Source: Arcobacter sp.
GTDB lineage: Bacteria; Campylobacterota; Campylobacteria; Campylobacterales; Arcobacteraceae
Reading direction: 5' to 3'
Length of the DNA stretch: 64,000 nt
Assembly: GCA_020048055.1 (NCBI GenBank)
Contig: JAIFNA010000003.1
Span: forward strand, 1 to 64,000
A model generated the notes under the pieces. That model saw only the letters and a program-made list of their open reading frames with translations. It was not told the origin of the DNA and searched no databases. A program made the translations under genes and the position numbers. Below, one piece after another: positions 9,827 to 17,365 of this stretch; positions within the stretch are counted from its first letter, which is position 1, and the number at the start of each line of letters is the position of its first letter.

Positions 9827-10621
9827 TTAAAAATTATACTTAATTTTTTCCCGTTTTTTAAAAGAAAAAGCCTCTGTGTAGCCAATATTTTTAGCCACTC
9901 TTACAACATCTTCATAATAAAGTCCAACTTGTGAAACTTGGTGAGCATCACTCCCAAATGTAATCCCGATTCCAAGCTCAAACGCTAACTTTAAAATTGT
10001 AACCGATGGGTATTGTTCTTTTGGTGCTTTTCTAAATCCTGAACTATTAAGCTCAATCGTCATATCACCTTTTTTTATCTCTTTTAATGCTTCAAAACAA
10101 AGCTCTTTCATCTCTTTTTTTGGTAAAAAATTAAACACTTTCATCAAATCAAGATGTCCAACAATATCAAATTTACCACAATTTGCCATTTTTTTAAGTG
10201 CTAAGAAATACTCCTCCCAAATCTTATCAATATCTCTTTTAGAATACTCACCAATAAATTCAGGATTATCAAAACCCCATTTATCAAGATAATGCACAGA
10301 ACCAATTAGATAATCAACTGGAGCTTCTAAAATCTCATCAAGCAAATAATCCCCATCAATAAAATCAACCTCATAACCTAAAAGTATCTCAATTTTATCT
10401 TTGTATTTATCTTTTAGCTCCAAAACACTATTTTGGTAAAAATCTTTTTTATCCAAAACAAGTCGATACTCATCTTCAAAGTTTTTCATAGGGGCATGTT
10501 CACTAAAACCAAAGATATTAATCCCAAGTTCAATTGCTCTTTTTACATAATCTTCCATCTCACCATCAGCATGGTTACAAAGATAAGTATGATTATGTAA
10601 ATCTATCCGTTTTATATTCAT
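9827..10621 (-). CDS. hisJ: PHP-domain histidinol-phosphatase (HisJ family)
   Basis: 264 aa. PHP-superfamily motifs are in order: DLHNHTYLCNHADG, FSEHAPM, GYEVDF, GSVHYLD, DIVGHLDL, and FGSDAHQ. This is the HisJ/HisK type that dephosphorylates histidinol phosphate in histidine synthesis, rather than the HAD type. It overlaps the end of moaE by 4 bp, so it is co-transcribed with moaD-moaE although the pathways are unrelated. PHP proteins with other phosphatase roles are hard to exclude. Confidence 0.82.
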   Translation of the reverse strand: MNIKRIDLHNHTYLCNHADGEMEDYVKRAIELGINIFGFSEHAPMKNFEDEYRLVLDKKDFYQNSVLELKDKYKDKIEILLGYEVDFIDGDYLLDEILEAPVDYLIGSVHYLDKWGFDNPEFIGEYSKRDIDKIWEEYFLALKKMANCGKFDIVGHLDLMKVFNFLPKKEMKELCFEALKEIKKGDMTIELNSSGFRKAPKEQYPSVTILKLAFELGIGITFGSDAHQVSQVGLYYEDVVRVAKNIGYTEAFSFKKREKIKYNF

Positions 10622-11052
10622 AATAAAATTCCAGCGCCTTCTAATTTTGTACTTCTATCTTTAGCATAAACTCTTTTTCCGCCAACAATATCATATTTCC
10701 AAATTGGAGCATTTGCTTTAAAATCTTCGACAAACTCATCAATAAGATCCAACGCAACTCGCCGTTTTGGACTACATACTCCAGCAATATATGAAGTTTC
10801 ATGATTTAAAACATCACCAATTGAATGTGCCATAAGTACAATTGCTCCTTTGTATTTTGCTTTTTCTTCCCAAGAGGCAAACCAACTTTTTAAAAGCGGC
10901 ACATAAATATCAAAACTAAGCCCATCAATTCTATCTTCATCTCTAACAACTCCAACAAAAGTGATAATTGCCCCAAAGTTTTTCATCTTTAACTCTTCAT
11001 ACCAACTGTTTGTAATAAGTTTTACATCCAACCCATTTTTAAATATCTCCAC
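10618..11052 (-). CDS. moaE: Molybdopterin synthase catalytic subunit
   Basis: MoaE transfers sulfur from MoaD thiocarboxylate to precursor Z, making molybdopterin. Visible motifs are ITFVGVVRDED, VLMAHSIGDV, CSPKRRVALDLIDEFVE and APIWKYDIV. The frame is open to a TTG at 11067. I prefer the GTG at 11052 because GGCGG lies 6-7 nt upstream and it overlaps little with moaD. It follows moaD directly and overlaps the hisJ start by 4 bp. Confidence 0.92.
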   Translation of the reverse strand: MEIFKNGLDVKLITNSWYEELKMKNFGAIITFVGVVRDEDRIDGLSFDIYVPLLKSWFASWEEKAKYKGAIVLMAHSIGDVLNHETSYIAGVCSPKRRVALDLIDEFVEDFKANAPIWKYDIVGGKRVYAKDRSTKLEGAGILL

Positions 11053-11054
11053 AA

Positions 11055-11276
11055 TCAACCGCCACAAACAGGTGGAAGTAATGAAATTTTATCTCCACTT
11101 TTAAGTTTAATATCTTTATCTTTTACCAACACATCATTTAGTGCAATAGCGCAACTAGAAAGCCACCCATTTAAACTATCATCAGCTTTTAAAATCTCAC
11201 TTAAGCTACTTAAATTATCTATATCTACTTCAATTGGTGATTTTCCAATTGGTCCTAAAAATTCTACTGTTACCAT
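11055..11276 (-). CDS. moaD: Molybdopterin synthase sulfur carrier subunit
   Basis: 73-aa ubiquitin-fold sulfur carrier ending in the required Gly-Gly (LLPPVCGG). The C-terminal glycine is converted to thiocarboxylate and feeds MoaE. An AGAGGGA ribosome site precedes the ATG. It is the first gene of the moaD-moaE-hisJ run and is divergent from mqnA, with a shared 105-bp control region. Confidence 0.93.
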   Translation of the reverse strand: MVTVEFLGPIGKSPIEVDIDNLSSLSEILKADDSLNGWLSSCAIALNDVLVKDKDIKLKSGDKISLLPPVCGG

Positions 11277-11381
11277 TTTTCCCTCTTAAGTATTATTGAA
11301 ACGGTTATTGCCATTCACTCCGTTTTTATCGATTGTTGGTTATTATACCAATTCACTACAAAATTTAAAGGATTCAAATTT

Positions 11382-12065
11382 ATGATATTTGCTAAGATTG
11401 ACTATATTAATTTATTGCCATTTTATGTATTTATCAAACAAAATCTACCATCTTCTCAAGATAAACAAATTATAAATTATAAAAAATCATATCCAGCAAA
11501 AATTAACAAAGATTTTAAAAGAAGAGCAGTAGATGCTGCTTTTATCTCATCTATAAAATCAAAAAATTGCAAATGTTTAGACATCGGGATAGTTGCCAAA
11601 AAAGATGTTATCTCAGTTATTAGCGTTGGTGATGTTTCAAAAAATGATTACCAATCAGACACATCAAATGTTTTAGCAAAGATTTTAAACCTTAAGGGTG
11701 AGATTTTAATTGGCGATAAGGCACTTTATTTTTACCACAACAACAATTCAAAAACTGTTGTGGATTTAGCAAATGAATGGAATAAAATCTACAACTTACC
11801 GTTTGTTTTTGCTAGGCTTTGTACAAATAAAAAATTACCAAACCTAGAAAAAGTAGCCAAAAAATTTGTTAAAAACAAAGTTTTTATCCCCCAATATATT
11901 CTAAATAACTATGTTAAAAAAACAAACTTAACGCAAAAACAAATTAAACATTATCTTACAAAGATAACCTATGACATCTCACACAAAGAGAAAATATCGC
12001 TAAAGAAATTTTTCTCGCTTTCAAAAAAATTAAAAAAATATGAGGTACAAAATGACAATATTTGA
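11382..12065 (+). CDS. mqnA: Chorismate dehydratase MqnA-like (futalosine menaquinone pathway)
   Basis: 227 aa with the MqnA/MqnD periplasmic-binding-type fold. The N-terminal signature IDYINLLPFYVFIK and the DAAFISSIKSKNCKCLDIGI segment match MqnA, which dehydrates chorismate to 3-enolpyruvylbenzoate in the first step of the futalosine route used by Campylobacterota. At 227 aa it is near the short end of the family. It overlaps the uppP start by 14 bp and is divergent from moaD. Confidence 0.85.
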   Translation: MIFAKIDYINLLPFYVFIKQNLPSSQDKQIINYKKSYPAKINKDFKRRAVDAAFISSIKSKNCKCLDIGIVAKKDVISVISVGDVSKNDYQSDTSNVLAKILNLKGEILIGDKALYFYHNNNSKTVVDLANEWNKIYNLPFVFARLCTNKKLPNLEKVAKKFVKNKVFIPQYILNNYVKKTNLTQKQIKHYLTKITYDISHKEKISLKKFFSLSKKLKKYEVQNDNI

Positions 12066-12819
12066 CGCATTAATCTTAGGAACTTTAGAGGGGTTGACAG
12101 AATTTTTGCCAATCTCAAGCACTGGGCATCTTATAATGGCTTCACACCTTTTAGGACTGGAGCAAACAAATGCTCACAAAACTTTTGAAGTTGCCGTCCA
12201 ACTTGGAAGTATTTTAGCAGTCCTATTTTTATTTGCAAAAAGACTCTTGGTTGACAAGATGCTTTGGGTAAAAATCATCATCGCTTTTTTACCAACTGCT
12301 ATTTTTGGATTTTTATTTTACAAAACTATAAAAGCACTTTTTGGGATTGAAACTGTTGCCATTATGCTTATTGTTGGTGGATTTATCTTTTTAATTGTCG
12401 AGTATTTTAGAAGAAATCATGATGACAATAAAGATAAAACTATCGATGATTTAAGTATTAAAGAGGCACTTACTATTGGGTTATTTCAAAGTTTATCGAT
12501 GGTTCCTGGGACTAGTAGAAGTGGTGCGACTATGATTGGTGGATTATTTGCAGGACTAAGCCGTAAAAGTGCAGCTGAGTTTTCATTTTTACTTGCAATA
12601 CCTACTATGTTTGTTGCTACTTTTTATGATTTGTACAAAAATAGAAGTGAAATGATAATTGATGATTATTCACTTTTGGCTATTGGGTTTGTAACCGCAT
12701 TTGTTGTTGCATTTTTTACAGTTAAAGCTGTTATGAATTTCCTTACAACTCACACATTTGTTGCGTTTGGAGTTTATAGAATAGTTGTTGGTTTAGCTTT
12801 TTGGTTTTTTGTGGTTTAA
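12052..12819 (+). CDS. uppP: Undecaprenyl-diphosphatase
   Basis: Integral membrane phosphatase that recycles undecaprenyl pyrophosphate for peptidoglycan and polysaccharide synthesis. BacA/UppP signatures are present: GLTEFLPISSTGHLI at the N-terminus and PGTSRSGATMIGGL in the middle, with about seven hydrophobic helices. The start at 12052 is chosen because GAGG lies 7 nt upstream; the frame also has an ATG at 12040. About 255 aa, usual length. Coupled to mqnA by overlap. Confidence 0.96.
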   Translation: MTIFDALILGTLEGLTEFLPISSTGHLIMASHLLGLEQTNAHKTFEVAVQLGSILAVLFLFAKRLLVDKMLWVKIIIAFLPTAIFGFLFYKTIKALFGIETVAIMLIVGGFIFLIVEYFRRNHDDNKDKTIDDLSIKEALTIGLFQSLSMVPGTSRSGATMIGGLFAGLSRKSAAEFSFLLAIPTMFVATFYDLYKNRSEMIIDDYSLLAIGFVTAFVVAFFTVKAVMNFLTTHTFVAFGVYRIVVGLAFWFFVV

Positions 12820-12832
12820 TTAAAATTTAGAA

Positions 12833-13009
12833 TCAAGCAATAGTAAACAATTGAAGCATTCCAAAGGCAAGTGAACAAATAGTAAAAAATAGGGATAAAA
12901 AATGTGTGTATTGCAATGTAGATTTTACACCTTCAAAAGTTTCAAAAAAGACTGATTCAAGCTGGGAACATATCATAAATAATTCAAAAATTATTACAGT
13001 AACAAACAT
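12833..13009 (-). CDS. Possible small two-helix membrane protein (58 aa)
   Basis: A 58-codon frame lying in a 400-bp gap between uppP and the DUF350 gene. It encodes FVTVIIFELFMIC, a short polar centre (ESVFFETFEGVKST), then FLSLFFTICSLAFGMLQ, a credible pair of membrane helices. There is no strong ribosome site, only AACAAAG upstream of the ATG. It could be a real small protein or the residue of a decayed gene. Confidence 0.4.
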   Translation of the reverse strand: MFVTVIIFELFMICSQLESVFFETFEGVKSTLQYTHFLSLFFTICSLAFGMLQLFTIA

Positions 13010-13216
13010 TGTACTTTGTTATTGTAGCTAAACGCCAGCAAAGGGTAAGAACAACTTTCAGCGTGGCTTAAATCCAAAATATTGCTAAGAAAAAATATTA
13101 CGCCAGAAAGTGTGTCTCAAATAATAAAACTTAAAATTCAAAATGGACTTTAATATAAAATACTATTTACATCTCTCCAGGCGAGAGGCTTTAAAAGCTT
13201 ATTAATAAATATATTA
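13010..13216. other. Gene-free intergenic stretch
   Basis: No frame of interest. The patch at about 13025-13075 has more G and C than the surroundings, and a short hairpin (CTCTC / GAGAG) at about 13173-13187 is followed by an AAGCTT-rich inverted repeat. This might end the DUF350 transcript or be part of an unrecognised small RNA. I could not match it to tRNA, 4.5S or tmRNA. Confidence 0.35.
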
Positions 13217-13621
13217 TCAATAACTCATCGACCCAGCGTTAATCAACCCAATCGAAATAGATAAAAATGCCATTAACAATCCAGCAGAGATATTCCCATC
13301 AGATATTTGTTTAGTAAATGAGTACTTACCATTGCATCTTGTTATAAGTAGAGCAAAAATAAGTTGTATAGTTATTGCAACAACACCCCATACAACAAAA
13401 TCCAAAAATGATACAGAACTAACCAAAGCACTATACAAAGGGATAGAAACACCAATAATCGCACCACCAAAACCAAGTGAAGCACCAATATTATTTTCAT
13501 TAAAAATCATCTCATAATCATCATACGGCGTAACAATCGCGTATAAATAAAGAAAAATCCCAACCAAAACAATCGCTGTACCAAAAAACTGCAAAAATGC
13601 AACAAATGAATCTAAAACCAT
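13217..13621 (-). CDS. DUF350-family membrane protein
   Basis: 134-aa integral membrane protein with four predicted helices and the DUF350 pattern (IGASLGFGGAIIGVSIPL, then a second repeat near SDGNISAGLLMAFLSIS). The start at 13621 follows GGAGG by 7 nt; the open frame extends upstream to 13666 inside the response regulator gene. DUF350 proteins are poorly characterised. It is the last gene of a kinase-regulator run, which hints that it is in the same envelope-related regulon. Confidence 0.82.
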   Translation of the reverse strand: MVLDSFVAFLQFFGTAIVLVGIFLYLYAIVTPYDDYEMIFNENNIGASLGFGGAIIGVSIPLYSALVSSVSFLDFVVWGVVAITIQLIFALLITRCNGKYSFTKQISDGNISAGLLMAFLSISIGLINAGSMSY

Positions 13622-13662
13622 ACAATACCTCCAAAAATTTATTAAATTGACGACACTACAAA

Positions 13663-14334
13663 TCAAACTCTAGGAATATACCGGTCAATCGTATATCCAA
13701 CACCTTTGATATTTTTTATAAAATCCTCTTTTAGCTCTTTTTTGAGCCTACTCATCTCAGCTCGTATCGTAGCATCACCTATTGGTTCACTATCCCAAAC
13801 ATATATTCTAAGTGTATCAATGGTGATAATTGTCCCTATATTTTGAGCCAAATATTTTACAATTTGAAATTTTTTATTTGTTAGAAGTTGCACTTCTCTA
13901 TTAAAATACAAGCAATTCTCATCTACAACCAAAGAGTAACTTTTGCTAAGAGAGATATGTTTTAGTTTAATCTTTTGGATATTTTCTATCTCTTTTTGAA
14001 TTCTTATTGCCAACTCTTTGAGATGAAATGGCTTTTTAAGATAATCAATAGCCCCACCATCAAAAGCTTTTGAAATAGTTGAAATATCAGTATTTGCACT
14101 TATAAAAATAGTTGGAGTATAGTTATTTGTTTGTTTTAGCTTTGAAACCAATTGTAAACCATCGATAGCTGGGACATTTATATCAAGTAGCAACAAATCG
14201 TATTCATTTTTTTCAAGATTATTAAGCGCCTCTTGCCCATCACCAAACACACTAACACGGTAACCCATATCATTTAGATATTCATTTATTGATGTTTGCA
14301 GCATCATCTCATCTTCAAGTAGTAAAATTTTCAT
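13663..14334 (-). CDS. OmpR-family response regulator
   Basis: 223 aa. The receiver domain (residues 1-120) has the acidic pair in LLLEDE, the phospho-acceptor Asp in LLLLDINVPAIDG, Ser/Thr in FISAN and Lys in YLKKPF. The C-terminal winged helix covers about residues 125-220 (NKKFQIVKYLAQN, IRAEMSRLKKEL, VGYTIDR). It overlaps the kinase gene upstream by 4 bp, so the two form a cognate pair. Targets are unknown; the adjacent DUF350 gene is a candidate. Confidence 0.93.
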   Translation of the reverse strand: MKILLLEDEMMLQTSINEYLNDMGYRVSVFGDGQEALNNLEKNEYDLLLLDINVPAIDGLQLVSKLKQTNNYTPTIFISANTDISTISKAFDGGAIDYLKKPFHLKELAIRIQKEIENIQKIKLKHISLSKSYSLVVDENCLYFNREVQLLTNKKFQIVKYLAQNIGTIITIDTLRIYVWDSEPIGDATIRAEMSRLKKELKEDFIKNIKGVGYTIDRYIPRV

Positions 14335-15884
14335 ACGAAATAATACCTAAAAGTTACTAATTCATTTTTGGAAATCACCTCAACTTCAACACCATTTTTA
14401 TCACAAATCTCTTTTATGATACTAAGACCTATTCCAAAACCTCCACGAGAATCATTTTCTCTATAAAATCTATCAAATAATTTATCTGGGTGTTCAATAT
14501 TGATACCGCTATTTATAACCTCAACAACTTTAAATTTACCATCAAAAAAAAGTTTTACAACGATATTTTTTCTATACAAGCTATATTTGATAGCATTTGA
14601 AAGTGTATTATCAAATATCCTTTGAAGATGAGTTTGATTAAAAGAGATACTTAAATTGTCCTCAACTAAAAGCTCAAACAAAAGCTCATTTCCATAGGCA
14701 ATCTCACTAAAAAATTCGATTCTATCTTTTATAAATTTACTTAAATTTATCTCCTCTTTTGGGTACTCAATCCTATCTTTTTTAACCATATATTCTAAGT
14801 CATTGTATATATTATGGATAATCTTAGCTCCAGCTTCAATTTTACCAAGATACCTATTTTTCCCATATTTTAGGTTATAGAGATCGATATTTATAATAAT
14901 AATACCAAGTGGAGTATTTATCTCATGAATAGCATCTTTTATAAATCTATCTTGTTTTTCAACTATATCAAGTGCGTACTCTTTTGCTTCAACAAGCTCG
15001 CACGTCCTTTTTTCAACCTTAAGCTCAAGATTTTTATTCAAATCTTTTAAACTTTCATTCATAATATTTATATGGTTTGCAACCTCTTTAAACTCTTTAA
15101 AAGTTATAAGCGAAGTATTTATAATTTGAAGCTCTGATGACGCATTTTGAATAAGCTCAATATCAAACTCTATCACATTCATAAAATATCTATAAATAAA
15201 AATTCCAATCAAAAACAAAACCATAACAACAACGAAAACAAATCCAAAATAGTGAAATAGTTGAGTTACATACTCTTTCTTTTTTACATTAATCATTTGT
15301 TGTATATCATCAAGATAAACACCACTTCCAATCATTAGTCCAAGCGGTGAATAAGAGATAGCGTAAGATATTTTTGGTGATGGTTTATTTGTCGTTGGCT
15401 TATTCCACACATAATCAACATATCCACCATTTGGTTTTTTTGAAACTTCAATGAGTTCATATATAACTCTTTTACCGTTTAAATCTTTGAAATTTAAAAG
15501 ATTTTTGCCGCTATTTTCTTTTAAAATAGGGTCAGCAATATTTACTCCATCAAAAGTATAAATAAAAATATATCCAGTTCCATCACCCTCATCTCTCATA
15601 TTTTCAATAACAGCACTTATTTCGTCTTGCAAAAGCGAAATTGGTTTATTTTTATCTTTTTTGTATTTATAATCTATATATTTTAAAGCTCTTTTTGTCT
15701 CTTTCTCAATAAAGTTTTTTTGAGATGTTAAATAATTCTTTTCTAGCTTTTTTATATCTTCTACGTATTGTGTGTAACCAACAAAAAGAACTGAACCAAC
15801 AAAAATAAATAATAAAAACACTACAAAAAACAACCCCAAAAGATTCATCTTTCGTAAACTTTGATTCCTAAGTGATTTAAGCAT
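14331..15884 (-). CDS. Sensor histidine kinase with periplasmic Cache domain
   Basis: 517 aa. TM1 is at about residues 13-35. A periplasmic Cache domain spans about 40-190, including TGYIFIYTFDGVNIADP and SYAISYSPLGLMIGSGVYLDDI (read as SPLGLMIGSGVY). TM2 is at about 208-230. The HisKA H-box (DAIHEINTPLG) lies near residue 319 and the HATPase domain follows with NTLSNAIKYS and GGFGIGLSI. Cache domains of this type often bind small organic acids or related metabolites. Its partner is the overlapping downstream OmpR-type regulator. Confidence 0.93.
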   Translation of the reverse strand: MLKSLRNQSLRKMNLLGLFFVVFLLFIFVGSVLFVGYTQYVEDIKKLEKNYLTSQKNFIEKETKRALKYIDYKYKKDKNKPISLLQDEISAVIENMRDEGDGTGYIFIYTFDGVNIADPILKENSGKNLLNFKDLNGKRVIYELIEVSKKPNGGYVDYVWNKPTTNKPSPKISYAISYSPLGLMIGSGVYLDDIQQMINVKKKEYVTQLFHYFGFVFVVVMVLFLIGIFIYRYFMNVIEFDIELIQNASSELQIINTSLITFKEFKEVANHINIMNESLKDLNKNLELKVEKRTCELVEAKEYALDIVEKQDRFIKDAIHEINTPLGIIIINIDLYNLKYGKNRYLGKIEAGAKIIHNIYNDLEYMVKKDRIEYPKEEINLSKFIKDRIEFFSEIAYGNELLFELLVEDNLSISFNQTHLQRIFDNTLSNAIKYSLYRKNIVVKLFFDGKFKVVEVINSGINIEHPDKLFDRFYRENDSRGGFGIGLSIIKEICDKNGVEVEVISKNELVTFRYYFV

Positions 15885-15896
15885 GAAAATTACCTT

Positions 15897-16682
15897 TTAT
15901 TTTTTTATTTTGAAATAAAAAAGCAACAAAGAAGATGTTATAAAAACAACGCCAAGTAAAATTAAAACACTGTATGAACCGCCACTTTGCGTTGTGAATG
16001 GTAAACTTGTAGTGTTAATTCCAAAAAAACCAACAATTAGATTTAAAGGCAAAAATATCCCAGATAAAATAGTAAGCAAATAGATAGTTTGATTCATTTT
16101 CTCATTTGCGATATTTTGGTGGAAATTATAAATTGCATCGAGTTTCTCTAATGCATGATTCGATGAACGCTGAGCCCTTTGAAGATGCTCCCCTATATCC
16201 TCAAAACCATTTTTTAAATCAAAATTTTTACTACTAAAGTTTTCTAAAAAACTCTCCATAACATCATTACTTCCCAATAAAATCCTATCAAAAACAATCA
16301 AATTCTTTTTGTGTGTAAACCAAATTGCACTAAAAGAGTGAACCCTCAAACCACTATAAAGCTTCTCCTCAAGCTTCTCAATTTCGATATGAAATCTATG
16401 CGAAGTTACCAAAACATCATTGATTAACTTATCTAAAAAAGTATGAAATTCATTTACTGTTAAAAATTCAACAAAGTCATTAAGTTCTCTATCATAAACA
16501 AAATATTTGGATTCAATTACAATAAAGGGGTAAGAGATAGCAATAATATTTTTATCTTTTTGCTTTGGTAATCGAAAAATAAACAAATGATAATCTGGTT
16601 GTTTAAAATATACAGCTGGGTGATTTTTATTTTTTATATCCTCGAGATGGTATTTATCAATTTTTTCGATGAACCTTTTCAT
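15897..16682 (-). CDS. CorA/ZntB-like divalent cation transporter with GIN motif
   Basis: 261 aa, shorter than CorA (about 316-350 aa). It has a cytosolic alpha/beta N-terminal part, a long helix and two C-terminal membrane helices (LLTILSGIFLPLNLIVGFFG and SVLILLGVVFITSSLLLFYF). The pore signature GMN at the end of the first helix is GIN here (FGINTT), which may change ion selection. It overlaps tcdA by 1 bp and precedes the histidine kinase by 12 bp, so it belongs to the polA run. Confidence 0.8.
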   Translation of the reverse strand: MKRFIEKIDKYHLEDIKNKNHPAVYFKQPDYHLFIFRLPKQKDKNIIAISYPFIVIESKYFVYDRELNDFVEFLTVNEFHTFLDKLINDVLVTSHRFHIEIEKLEEKLYSGLRVHSFSAIWFTHKKNLIVFDRILLGSNDVMESFLENFSSKNFDLKNGFEDIGEHLQRAQRSSNHALEKLDAIYNFHQNIANEKMNQTIYLLTILSGIFLPLNLIVGFFGINTTSLPFTTQSGGSYSVLILLGVVFITSSLLLFYFKIKK

Positions 16683-17365
16683 TATATAGATTTGTACTCT
16701 TTATTTTTAACGATTTTTTCAATCGCAATACTACACATAGTAAGTCCAAAAGCACCTGTAACTGCGTTGAATGAGCCTTTTTCAACTATTTTTGGCACTT
16801 CACTACTAAAAATAACTTTGAACTCTTTTGTAAATCTATCTTTTTTTAACATTGTTCTTATTTTACGTAAAAAAGGATCATTTGTTGTTTTCCAAAGTGA
16901 AATATACTCAATTTTTGTAGGGTCTATTTTTTTAGCACTTCCCCCTGAACTTATCAGTTTTTTGTGATATTTTTTGATAAGTTCAACTTTTGGCTTAATA
17001 TCATCTATCGCATCAAGCACTAAATCATAGTTATCCAAGTTGCTATTTTTTACCCAATCAATGTCAATCTTTTGATTTATTGCTTTAATATTTGGGTAAA
17101 GTTCTTTGAGTCTTAAAACTTTCACCTCCCCAACAGCTTCACTTCCTATTTGTCTATTTTGATTTGTGATATCAAAAGTATCAAAATCAACTATTGTAAT
17201 ATCAAAAACTCCGCTTCTATAAAGACAATCAAGCGCGTAACTTCCAACACCGCCAACACCCAAAATAATAATTTTACTATTTTGGATTTTAGAAAAATCA
17301 GCTCCAAAAAGCATCTCACATCTTGTAAATCTACTTGGCTCTTTGTTCTCTTTTTGTGTTTCCAT
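16682..17365 (-). CDS. tcdA: tRNA threonylcarbamoyladenosine dehydratase
   Basis: 227-aa E1/ThiF-like ATPase that cyclises t6A37 of tRNA to ct6A. Typical features are RFTRCEMLFG at the N-terminus, the nucleotide-binding IIILGVGGVGSYALDCLYRSG (GVGGVGS core), DFDTFDITNQNRQ, and LDAIDDIKPKVELI. It starts at the polA stop with 1-bp overlap and ends overlapping the CorA-like gene by 1 bp. Some members of the family sulfurate other carriers, but no desulfurase gene is adjacent. Confidence 0.88.
   Translation of the reverse strand: METQKENKEPSRFTRCEMLFGADFSKIQNSKIIILGVGGVGSYALDCLYRSGVFDITIVDFDTFDITNQNRQIGSEAVGEVKVLRLKELYPNIKAINQKIDIDWVKNSNLDNYDLVLDAIDDIKPKVELIKKYHKKLISSGGSAKKIDPTKIEYISLWKTTNDPFLRKIRTMLKKDRFTKEFKVIFSSEVPKIVEKGSFNAVTGAFGLTMCSIAIEKIVKNKEYKSI

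Noticed and set aside
9626-9934. 102-codon open frame on the plus strand
   Set aside because: Antisense to two genes with clear catalytic motifs (DHH and PHP); no ribosome site.
13020-13200. tRNA, 4.5S RNA, 6S RNA or tmRNA in the uppP-DUF350 gap
   Set aside because: No T-loop, SRP core or tag-peptide sequence could be found on either strand.
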